Shown: piece by piece, positions 27,155-34,623 of the stretch
How positions within the stretch are numbered: position 1 is the first letter of the stretch
Layout: each line of letters begins with the position of its first letter
Assembly (NCBI RefSeq): GCF_020883495.1
Contig: NZ_CP086610.1
Coordinates: 62,001 to 126,000, forward strand
Length of the DNA stretch: 64,000 nucleotides
Direction: 5' to 3'
Source of the DNA: Shinella zoogloeoides
Lineage (GTDB): Bacteria; Pseudomonadota; Alphaproteobacteria; Rhizobiales; Rhizobiaceae
Notes under the pieces: model-generated
What the model was told of the DNA's origin: nothing
The model's input: the letters and a program-made list of their open reading frames with translations, nothing else
The model's database searches: none
Made by a program: the position numbers and the translations under genes

Positions 27155-27714
27155 CACAGAACAGCCAAGGGGCTACGGCACGACCGAAGCTCGATGACGA
27201 GGCGTTCGAGGCGTTTATCAGGGCACGCCGTCCAGTCTCGCCGATCTGGTCGATGAGCGGCCTCGACGGCTATCTCACGGCTCTCATCATCGGCCCGAGG
27301 TTTATCGACCCGCGTCAGTGGATCCCGGAGCTGACTGGCCCGGATGCCCTGAACCTGCCAATGGAAACAACCGAGCATCGAGCCGTCCAGACCATCGTTG
27401 CGGAATACAACCGGATATCGGCAAGCCTCGCCGAAACGCCGAAAGATCATCGGCCCAGGTTCACCAAGATCGATGATCAAACCTTTGATCCCTTCGCTTG
27501 GGACCTCTGCTTTCTATTGGGAACAAGGTACGCGCCCAAGCTTTGGCAGCCCGTCCTTGGAGGTCATGCCGTCACTGGGGATATCGTCGCGCCCATCCGC
27601 AAGCTCGGCGAGGCAAAACGGAACGCGACCCGTCAGGATGCCGTTGCCGTCGCCGAAGCGCTCGTCAAGATCCGAGCCTATTTTATGCCGAAGCGGGCAA
27701 AGCAAAAGTTCTGA
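27151..27714 (+). CDS. UPF0149/YecA-like passenger protein of IS66 element
   Basis: A 187-residue protein starting MTQNSQGATARPKLDDEAFE. SPIWSMSGLDGYLTALIIGP is the conserved beginning of the UPF0149 (YecA/YgfB-like) family, of which members occur as extra genes in some IS66 elements. The usual C-terminal SEC-C zinc motif of YecA is absent. The ATG overlaps the tnpC stop (ATGA), so the gene is a built-in part of the transposon, co-translated with transposase. Its role in transposition is not known. Confidence 0.8.
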   Translation: MTQNSQGATARPKLDDEAFEAFIRARRPVSPIWSMSGLDGYLTALIIGPRFIDPRQWIPELTGPDALNLPMETTEHRAVQTIVAEYNRISASLAETPKDHRPRFTKIDDQTFDPFAWDLCFLLGTRYAPKLWQPVLGGHAVTGDIVAPIRKLGEAKRNATRQDAVAVAEALVKIRAYFMPKRAKQKF

Positions 27715-27782
27715 CCGACAGCCGGAAGCCTATTCAGTCAATCACGGAAGCCGTGGGCTCTTCGTTGCGCTCACTATCTCTG

Positions 27783-27879
27783 CGACCTCTTCACCCGCCT
27801 CGCAAACGGCCACCTCGCCAAGGACATCGATGCCTTGATGCCATGGGCATACGCCGCCCGCATCAAAACCTCACAATGA
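27783..27879 (+). pseudogene. IS66 tnpC fragment, downstream piece
   Basis: Completes the older tnpC after the inserted element: CDLFTRLANGHLAKDIDALM then PWAYAARIKTSQ and stop. Joining 24626 to 27783 keeps the frame (PYAYL-CDLFTRL). The following GTGAGCTCAC may be part of that copy's right end. Confidence 0.8.
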
Positions 27880-28159
27880 GCTCGTCAGATACTATCCGGT
27901 GAGCTCACATCCCGCCCTCACCTCAGGCCGCACGACCGAGTAGCTGAAACCGAAAAATCAATGGGGCGTAGACGGCGCATACAGAGGAATTGGCAAATCA
28001 GCCGCCCCATATGCCGCGGTAGCGGCTTCGTTCAATCCCGAATCTCAAAAGCTGCGACACGCTTTAGCCGGTTCAACGTAAGCGCTAATTTCGGCGCACC
28101 TTTTACCACCGACGCCTCTGGCGGATGAAGTGTCCACTTAAAATAGGTGGACGCCAAAT

Positions 28160-28618
28160 ATGAGTGACGAAGAGCAGAAACTGCGAGTGCGGCTTGTGGG
28201 GCGTGATGGGCGACGCCGCTATGATCCATCGTCAAAGGCCCGGCTTGTAGCGGCCTGCCTTGAGCCAGGGGTTTCGATATCAGGCCTGGCGCTTGCCCAT
28301 GGGGTCAACGCGAACGTTCTACGCAAGTGGGTCAAAGATGCCAGGGAATCCGGGCTGCCAACGGTATCATCACGATCGGCGTTTATCCCGGTCGTAGCCG
28401 CCGACTGTGGCCGGCCTGATGAGACCCGCTCGCTGGATGTGGAGGTCGCACGAGGTGAAAGCCAACCGGCATCACCGGGGCGGACAGCAGGCCCCTCTGG
28501 TTCTTCAAAGATCAGGGCTTTGCTGCCAAACGGCGTGAAGCTTTCGCTGGAATGTGGGGATGTGGATGCGTTGACGGCAATCATCGGAGCGCTTTGCCAT
28601 GTTCAGACTAGGCGCTGA
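28160..28618 (+). CDS. IS66 TnpA (orf1) protein
   Basis: A 152-residue accessory protein. RRRYDPSSKARLVAACLEPG then ISGLALAHGVNANVLRKWVK form the helix-turn-helix. The C-terminal part ends LLPNGVKLSLECGDVDALTA. It differs clearly from the tnpA of the element at 24627, so this is a separate IS66 lineage. It overlaps tnpB by 20 nt. Confidence 0.9.
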   Translation: MSDEEQKLRVRLVGRDGRRRYDPSSKARLVAACLEPGVSISGLALAHGVNANVLRKWVKDARESGLPTVSSRSAFIPVVAADCGRPDETRSLDVEVARGESQPASPGRTAGPSGSSKIRALLPNGVKLSLECGDVDALTAIIGALCHVQTRR

Positions 28619-28952
28619 TCTCAAGGTCTACCTGCATCGCGAGCCCATCGACTTTCGCGCCGGCATCAACAGCCTTGCTGTCCTGGTGCAGGAGACGATG
28701 GAGCTCGACCCTTTTGCGCCCGCGGTCTTTGCCTTTTGCAATCGCCGACGCGATCGGATGAAGTTGTTGTTCTTCGATCGGTCCGGCTTTGTGATGGTCC
28801 TGAAGCGATTGACCGAGGACAGGTTCCGGTGGCCGCGCCGGGAAACGGCGGTGGTGTCGCTTTCGACTGAGCAATTGCACTGGATTCTCGACGGCATCGA
28901 TATTGATGCGATGGTCCGTCATCCGGTTCGGCAATACCAGATCGCCGGGTGA
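28599..28952 (+). CDS. tnpB: IS66 TnpB (orf2) protein
   Basis: A 117-residue IS66 Orf2 protein with PIDFRAGINSLAVLVQETM and DRMKLLFFDRSGFVMVLKRL. The start MFRLGADLKVYLHRE agrees with family N-termini. Apparently intact. Confidence 0.92.
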   Translation: MFRLGADLKVYLHREPIDFRAGINSLAVLVQETMELDPFAPAVFAFCNRRRDRMKLLFFDRSGFVMVLKRLTEDRFRWPRRETAVVSLSTEQLHWILDGIDIDAMVRHPVRQYQIAG

Positions 28953-29006
28953 CGGCTGCCGACTTCTTCTGTTGACGCGTCGGCGCGGCTCAGATTCAAG
29001 AATCTG

Positions 29007-30599
29007 ATGAACCGACCCGACGAACCCAGCATTGCGGAACTGATGGCGCAATTGGCAGCGAATGCTGCCGAAATCGCCGCGCTGAAAGCCGAGAAGGAAG
29101 CGCTCAGCGCCCGCGTGGTCAAGCTCGAGGAAGAGTTGGCACTGGCGCGGCTCCATCGGTTTGCACCGAAGAGCGAAAAGCACGTCGATCGGCTCTTTGA
29201 TGAAGCCGAGCAGGTTGCCGATGAGGAGGACACTGGCGACGCCGACGGCGATCTCGTCGACCTGCCGGACACGGGTTTGGCGTCAACCGAGAAACTGCAA
29301 GGCAAGAAGCGTGGCCGCAAACCCCTGCCAGCACATCTGCCGCGCGAGCGCGTCGAATATGACCTGACCGACGATGAGAAGGCCTGTCCGTGCTGCCATC
29401 ACCAGATGCATCGCATGGGTGAGGCCGTCTCGGAGCAGCTCCATATCGAGGTAAAGGCCAAGGTCCTGCAGAATGTTCGGTTCAAATATGCCTGCCGTCA
29501 TTGCGACCGGACCGGCATCAACACGCCTGTTGTCCTCGCACCGATGCCAGCGCAGCCCTTGCCGGGCAGCATCGCCACGGCCTCGACGCTGGCCTTCGCG
29601 CTCGTCCACAAATATGTCGACGGCACGCCGCTTTACCGCCTGTCCCAGGCCTTCGAGCGCGCCGGCGTTCCCATCAGCCGCGGCGCTCTCGGGCATTGGG
29701 TGATCGGATCGAGCGAGAGGCATCTCTCCCGCATCTACGATGCGCTGAAGCTCCGGCTTCGGGCCCAACCGCTCGTCCACGGCGACGAAACGACGGTCCA
29801 GGTTCTGAAGGAAAAGGACAGGGAGGCCACCAGCACATCTTATATGTGGGCGTATCGGAGCGGCGAGGACAGCAATGAGCCGATCGTGCTTCTCGACTAC
29901 CAACCCGGCCGCGGCCAGATTTATCCGCAGGCCTTCCTCGGTGACTACCGCGGCATATTGATGACCGATGGCTACACCGCTTGGCGAACGTTGGAAGGGG
30001 CAACGCATGTGGGATGCATGGCCCATTCCAGGCGTCGCTTCGTCGATGCCCTGAAGACAAGGAAGAAAGGCGGCGGACCACCGGAGCAGGCGCTGAAGTT
30101 CTTCGAGCAGCTCTACCGGATCGAAAGCCAAGCCAGAGGAGAAAAGGCGGAAGCTGGAGAAACGCAAGCGGACTGCATTCGCCGTTTCCGCCAGCAGCAC
30201 AGCGTCCCCATCCTGAACGCTCTCAAGGCATGGCTCGATGACATCGCGCCAAAGGTCCTGCCCGACAGCAAGCTCGGCGACGCCGTATCCTACACCCTGA
30301 ACCAGTGGGAATACCTGACGCGCTACACCCAAGACGGCAGGATGCCGATCGACAACAATCTGCTGGAACGTGATATCAGGATTTTTGCCACTGGAAGAAA
30401 ATCCTGGCTGTTCAGCGATACTGCGGACGGAGCCAAGGCCAGTGCCGTCGTCTACAGCATCATGCTGACCTGCCGCGCCTGCGGTATCGAACCATTGGCT
30501 TACTTGCGTCACATCCTCAGCGAATTGCCGCAGCGCGCATCGGATGCCGACATCTCCGACCTGCTGCCGTTCAACTTCGCCAAGACCGCTACTGCCTGA
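29007..30599 (+). CDS. tnpC: IS66 TnpC transposase
   Basis: DDE transposase of 530 residues: N-terminal coiled coil, a zinc motif (CPCCHHQMHRMG, CRHCDRTG), catalytic core with LVHGDETTVQVLKEKD, ILMTDGYTAWRTLEG and DNNLLERDIRIFATGRK, and a C-terminal family tail SDLLPFNF. The frame is complete to its stop. Confidence 0.93.
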   Translation: MNRPDEPSIAELMAQLAANAAEIAALKAEKEALSARVVKLEEELALARLHRFAPKSEKHVDRLFDEAEQVADEEDTGDADGDLVDLPDTGLASTEKLQGKKRGRKPLPAHLPRERVEYDLTDDEKACPCCHHQMHRMGEAVSEQLHIEVKAKVLQNVRFKYACRHCDRTGINTPVVLAPMPAQPLPGSIATASTLAFALVHKYVDGTPLYRLSQAFERAGVPISRGALGHWVIGSSERHLSRIYDALKLRLRAQPLVHGDETTVQVLKEKDREATSTSYMWAYRSGEDSNEPIVLLDYQPGRGQIYPQAFLGDYRGILMTDGYTAWRTLEGATHVGCMAHSRRRFVDALKTRKKGGGPPEQALKFFEQLYRIESQARGEKAEAGETQADCIRRFRQQHSVPILNALKAWLDDIAPKVLPDSKLGDAVSYTLNQWEYLTRYTQDGRMPIDNNLLERDIRIFATGRKSWLFSDTADGAKASAVVYSIMLTCRACGIEPLAYLRHILSELPQRASDADISDLLPFNFAKTATA

Positions 30600-30670
30600 T
30601 CCCAGACGAACGCTTGACAGCCACGACGGTCAAACGACACGCGTCAACGTGCAGGGAATTGAGCGCTTAC

Positions 30671-30992
30671 GGTTCAACCATTCGATGGCCCGTAGGATCA
30701 GATGGCTGTCCGTTGGATATGCGACGGCCTTGGTTTGCACGGTGGTATCAACGGTGATGCGTTCAAGCTGGCGTTGGCTGACGGCCTTGGTCTTGATCGC
30801 AACTGCGACAGTTTCAGCCAGCCGGAGTTCCAGATCATCTGTTCCGATCCGTCTGCGCCAGCGGGTCATCGACGAACGATCAAATGGCAATCGATGCTGG
30901 AAATGGCACTCCCCACAGAAGGCCTGAAAGTATGGGTTCTCCAGCCAGGCAGCACAGGTCTGCTCGTCCTGCTCGACGGACCAACTGATTGC
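30671..30992 (-). pseudogene. IS5-like transposase N-terminal relic
   Basis: On the minus strand FCGECHFQHRLPFDRSSMTR and then QLERITVDTTVQTKAVAYPT, DSHLILRAIEWLN match the N-terminal half of IS5-group transposases. The Asp of VDTTV is the first catalytic residue. The IS66 element at 28078 is inserted right after EWLN, and only about 12 further codons continue beyond it (28077 leftwards, RLKRVAAFEIRD, stop at 28032). The rest is lost. Confidence 0.78.
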
Positions 30993-31055
30993 GATTAGGG
31001 GGCATTAGTGATAGGTTTAACAGACTGGCTCTATATACTCTGGAACTGGCGTCAA

Positions 31056-32273
31056 TCACTCCATGTCGTACTTGCTGGACGCGTCATGCAGTTCGCCAAC
31101 AAACCGCGCTATCGCTCCATTTCTGTGTTCAAGCGTAAACTCTTCCGGGAAGTCATTGGAACGACTGGCGCCAGATTCGTCGGGCCATTCCTCGGCCAGC
31201 GTCGAGACGGCATCAGCGAGTGAGCGCCCGTCGCCCGGTCGGTAAAGCGCCTGTGTTTTCGAGCCGTTCATGAGGGGAGTGATTTCCTCGAAATCGGGCG
31301 CGACGATGCCAAGCCCAGCGGCGATATAATCGATCAGTTTCGTCGGCAACGCGCTATTAAAAAGGGCAACATCCTTCAAGGTGCACAAACCTATATCGGC
31401 AGCCGCCAGCATCTTGAGGGTCTCTGTCTTGGGTTTGGGAGCGAGAAGCTCGATATTTTTCCGTGTCGCCGCCTGCGCGGCCACCAATGCGTGGCAGGCG
31501 CCGTCTCCGATGATGACGAAATGCACCGTTTCATGTTGCTCCAGTTTCTCCGCCGCAAACAGTAGAGTCTCGATATCCTGCGCATGGCCGAGCGTGCCGG
31601 CAAAGATCACCACACATTTGCCGTCCCAGCCATATTGTCGCCGGATATCTTGTCGGTGTGCTGCCGCTTCCTGAAAATCCGCGAGCGAAACCGCGCAGCG
31701 CGCGACAAGGACGGGGGCGCGCAATTCGCGCCGTTCGCCGAGCCGTCTGGCGATACCCTGTGTCAGCACAACAATACCGTCGCTATAACGATAGAGAAAG
31801 CGTTCCACCGCCGCCGTCACCGCAATCAGAAACTGGTTGCGCAAAAGCCCTAAAGCGACCGCCGATTCCGGCCACAGATCGCACACTTCAAGAACGAAAC
31901 GAATGCCTCTGATCCGCGCCCATAACAAAGCCGGGAACATGGGGAAGATCGGCGGGCTGGACCCATAGATCACGTCGCATCGGCCAAGGCGCAGGAGAGC
32001 CAATGTCGAGGAAAGCGAAAACGCGAGGAAACTTAGCGCGCGACTGAAAAGACTGCGCGCTACATCATTGCCGGACCACACCCGGTGGATTGTATAGCCG
32101 GCAGGCACCTTCTGGTCACTACCTGCCGGTTTTCTGCCGATGCGCACATGGCGTCCCGAAATCACATGCACGTCATGGCCGTCCCCGGCAAGGGACTGCG
32201 CCATGGCGCTAAGAAGCGTGATGCCCGGCTGATCGGCAAGCTCGAAATATTGCGCGAGAATAATAATTTTCAT
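31056..32273 (-). CDS. GT4-family glycosyltransferase (WbuB-like)
   Basis: Retaining glycosyltransferase with GT-B fold, 405 residues. The N-terminal domain starts MKIIILAQYFELADQPGI, and EVCDLWPESAVALGLL is the pattern seen in WbuB-type enzymes of O-antigen clusters. The nucleotide-sugar site is in the C-terminal half (FAGTLGHAQDIETLL, LPTKLIDYIAAGLGIV). It probably adds one sugar of the exported polysaccharide. Donor and linkage cannot be read. It is the last gene of the operon and overlaps the preceding gene by 4 nt. It ends about 60 bp from the IS5 relic. Confidence 0.88.
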   Translation of the reverse strand: MKIIILAQYFELADQPGITLLSAMAQSLAGDGHDVHVISGRHVRIGRKPAGSDQKVPAGYTIHRVWSGNDVARSLFSRALSFLAFSLSSTLALLRLGRCDVIYGSSPPIFPMFPALLWARIRGIRFVLEVCDLWPESAVALGLLRNQFLIAVTAAVERFLYRYSDGIVVLTQGIARRLGERRELRAPVLVARCAVSLADFQEAAAHRQDIRRQYGWDGKCVVIFAGTLGHAQDIETLLFAAEKLEQHETVHFVIIGDGACHALVAAQAATRKNIELLAPKPKTETLKMLAAADIGLCTLKDVALFNSALPTKLIDYIAAGLGIVAPDFEEITPLMNGSKTQALYRPGDGRSLADAVSTLAEEWPDESGASRSNDFPEEFTLEHRNGAIARFVGELHDASSKYDME

Positions 32274-33577
32274 GGCATCGATTCATCAAAAGCTGGACCA
32301 TGCGTTTTCGGCGCGAGCAGGGCCCGCACCACGGCCAGATATTTTTCGCCCTCGCGCTCCCAGCAAAGCTCGCGCGATGCGCGTTGCAATCCGGCCGCCC
32401 ATTCGCCTTTCCGCGCCGCCGCGCTGTCGAGCGCGCCGTCAATCAGCCTTGCAAAAGCCTCGGGGGTGGAGGTATCGCCGACAACGCCCATCCCATAGCC
32501 CGTGACGATGCCGCGAATTTCTCGAAGATCTGTTGCGATGACCGGCACCCCCGCCATGATAAATTCGAACAGCTTGTTGGGTGTGCAAAGTTCATTGTTG
32601 AGACAATTGGTTTGGTAGGGAATAATTCCGAAATCGGCCCCTTGCGTCAGAGAAAGGAGTGACGCCTGCGGCACGGCGGGATGAAAAAACACGCGGGAGC
32701 ACAGATTGAGACGGCGCGTTGTCGCCTCCAGGACTGGCTTTGCCGCGCCATCACCAAGAAAAACGAGCGCCGTCGTCTGGCGACGCAATCGGGCAAGGGC
32801 CATCACGAGCATATCGAGATTGCGGCTCGGCGCAAGCCCGCCCTGATAAAGCAGAACCGGCACATCGGCGGGAAGAGAAAGTGCTGCGCGTAGACGGTTT
32901 CTTTCTTCGCGTACCGGCGCTCCATCGCGGCGCTCGGCATTGTGAACGATGACTGGGTCGGCAATGCCATGGCGTCTTGCCAGTTCCCGGCCGATCGAAG
33001 CATTGACGGTAATGACAGCATCGGCCTTGCCGATATGGCGCGCTTCCACCCGCCGCCACGCTTTTTGTTCGTGAGCGGAAAATTCCTGCTCGGGAAAAAG
33101 CTCGTGACTGTCGAATATGACCTTTCCACCATGGCGCTCGCGCGCCGCGAGCGCGACAGGCAGCATGGGCAGATCATGGGCGATATAGAGCCGCGCGGGT
33201 GCTTTTTCTATCGCGCCCCGGAACAGCAACGGATAGGGCCGCTCCGGCCCACCCGCGAGCGTGCGAACTGCAAGGCGCATAAAGCCGCGCAAAAAAGGCA
33301 GGCGATCGCGAAGGAACCGATAAACACCAAGGCCCGCCGCAAGAAAAGAGGGGCCGTCATACTGCGCGCCGGAAAGCCGGACAGAGGCGGGCTGAACGCC
33401 AGCCGTCGGCCGCGCGCCGATCCGCGTGATCCAGTCCGGTTCGCCTTCCAGCGCGCCCTCGGCCGGCGCGAAAAGGCGCACCGAAAGCCCCGCGTCCCGC
33501 ATTGTCCCCGCCGCAAGCATGATGCGCCGGTCGATCTGACGATCAAGGGTGAACATCACGATATCGGCATGGCTCAT
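32270..33577 (-). CDS. GT4-family glycosyltransferase
   Basis: A 435-residue GT-B glycosyltransferase. YIAHDLPMLPVALAAR and KVIFDSHELFPEQEF in the first domain, and LLYQGGLAPSRNLDMLV and CTPNKLFEFIMAGVPVIATD in the second, place it in GT4. These segments resemble those in the C-terminal half of the double glycosyltransferase at 41103 (YDAHELYHGQE, CSPNKLFEFAVAGVPF), suggesting paralogy. 4-nt overlaps on both sides. Confidence 0.88.
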   Translation of the reverse strand: MSHADIVMFTLDRQIDRRIMLAAGTMRDAGLSVRLFAPAEGALEGEPDWITRIGARPTAGVQPASVRLSGAQYDGPSFLAAGLGVYRFLRDRLPFLRGFMRLAVRTLAGGPERPYPLLFRGAIEKAPARLYIAHDLPMLPVALAARERHGGKVIFDSHELFPEQEFSAHEQKAWRRVEARHIGKADAVITVNASIGRELARRHGIADPVIVHNAERRDGAPVREERNRLRAALSLPADVPVLLYQGGLAPSRNLDMLVMALARLRRQTTALVFLGDGAAKPVLEATTRRLNLCSRVFFHPAVPQASLLSLTQGADFGIIPYQTNCLNNELCTPNKLFEFIMAGVPVIATDLREIRGIVTGYGMGVVGDTSTPEAFARLIDGALDSAAARKGEWAAGLQRASRELCWEREGEKYLAVVRALLAPKTHGPAFDESMP

Positions 33578-34623
33578 AAAGGCTCACCAGCCAGAATGGT
33601 GCAGATTTCGTGCGCGGCATGGCCCGCGCCATAGTCGGCGATATCCTGGCGCTCGTGGTCTTCCCCCTGCTCCGTCCACAGGCGGTTCCAGCCCGCCGCT
33701 ATGGTTTCGACCCATTCGGTTTCCCCACGCAGGGTGACGCATGGCTTGCGGTGGAAATAGGCCTCTTTCTGCAAGCCACCTGAATCGGTGAAAACCTTTG
33801 TGCAGTTTTCCAAGATCGCTGCCATATCAAGATAACCGACGGGATCGATGATGGTCAGCCCGTCAAGCGAAACACCAAACCATGCCGCCGCACTGCGCGT
33901 GCGTGGATGCAGCGGCAGCACCACTTGCCGCTCGCCCGCGGCCTCGCGGAGATAATCGATGGCACGCACCAGCGCCTCTCGCGTATCGGTATTTTCGGCA
34001 CGATGGAGCGTTGCCACCGCATAATCGCCCGGCGCAAGCGAGAGACGTCCCAGAATGCTGGATTCCTGGCGCGCCCGATGGGTTGCATCCAGGGCTGCAT
34101 CATACATCACGTCTCCGACATGAAAGACGCCCTCTTTAATCCCCTCGCGCTCAAGATTGCGTATCGCCGTCTGCGTGGGACAAAACAGCCATTGACTGAC
34201 ATGATCAGCAAGAACCCGGTTAATCTCTTCGGGCATGGCGCGATTGAACGAGCGCAAGCCCGCCTCGACATGGGCGATGGGAATATGCAGCTTGGCGGCA
34301 GCGAGCGCGCCCGCCAATGTTGAATTCGTGTCGCCATAGATAAGCACGATGTCGGGCTTTTCCGCCAACATGACAGCCTCGACCTCCGCCAGCATCCGCC
34401 CGGTCATCTCGCCGTGAGAGCCACCATGGATATCGAGATAGTGATGCGGGCGCGGAATGCCGAGTTCGCGAAAGAAGACATCTGACATATTGTCATCGAA
34501 ATGCTGGCCCGTGTGCAGCATGATTTCCTCAAGCCCCGGCGTTTTGACAATTTCACGCGAGACCGCAGCAGCCTTGATAAATTGAGGCCGGGCGCCGACG
34601 ATGGAGAGGATTTTTTTGGTCAT
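33574..34623 (-). CDS. wbpI: UDP-GlcNAc 2-epimerase family enzyme, probable UDP-GlcNAc(3NAc)A 2-epimerase
   Basis: Non-hydrolysing 2-epimerase of 349 residues: MTKKILSIVGARPQFIKAA, HTGQHFDDNMSDVFF, VEAGLRSFNRAMPEEINR and FTDSGGLQKEAYF are family hallmarks. WecB (UDP-GlcNAc to UDP-ManNAc) and WbpI (UDP-diacetamido-glucuronate to the mannuronate isomer) are close relatives. WbpI is preferred because wbpA, wbpB/D and wbpE homologues are in the same operon and this is the only missing step to UDP-ManNAc3NAcA. Sequence alone does not settle the substrate. Confidence 0.82.
   Translation of the reverse strand: MTKKILSIVGARPQFIKAAAVSREIVKTPGLEEIMLHTGQHFDDNMSDVFFRELGIPRPHHYLDIHGGSHGEMTGRMLAEVEAVMLAEKPDIVLIYGDTNSTLAGALAAAKLHIPIAHVEAGLRSFNRAMPEEINRVLADHVSQWLFCPTQTAIRNLEREGIKEGVFHVGDVMYDAALDATHRARQESSILGRLSLAPGDYAVATLHRAENTDTREALVRAIDYLREAAGERQVVLPLHPRTRSAAAWFGVSLDGLTIIDPVGYLDMAAILENCTKVFTDSGGLQKEAYFHRKPCVTLRGETEWVETIAAGWNRLWTEQGEDHERQDIADYGAGHAAHEICTILAGEPL

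Larger units (their letters stand above)
24627..27774 (+). mobile_element. complete IS66-family element with UPF0149-like passenger gene
   Basis: A 3,148-bp element. The left end GTGAGCGCGACGAA and right end TTCGTTGCGCTCAC are inverted repeats. It is flanked by a perfect 8-bp duplication TATCTCTG (24619-24626 and 27775-27782) and inserted in the tnpC of an older IS66 copy. It contains tnpA, tnpB, tnpC and a fourth gene. Confidence 0.94.
28078..30670 (+). mobile_element. complete IS66-family element
   Basis: A 2,593-bp element starting GTAAGCGCTAATTTCGG and ending GGGAATTGAGCGCTTAC, with a perfect 8-bp target duplication GGTTCAAC (28070-28077 and 30671-30678). It has the standard tnpA-tnpB-tnpC set and sits inside an IS5-like transposase relic. 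Confidence 0.94.

Noticed and set aside
33574..34623. Reading the epimerase as WecB (UDP-ManNAc production)
   Set aside because: The family signature allows it, but no ManNAc dehydrogenase (WecC type) separate from WbpA is present and the WbpA/B/D/E context fits WbpI better.
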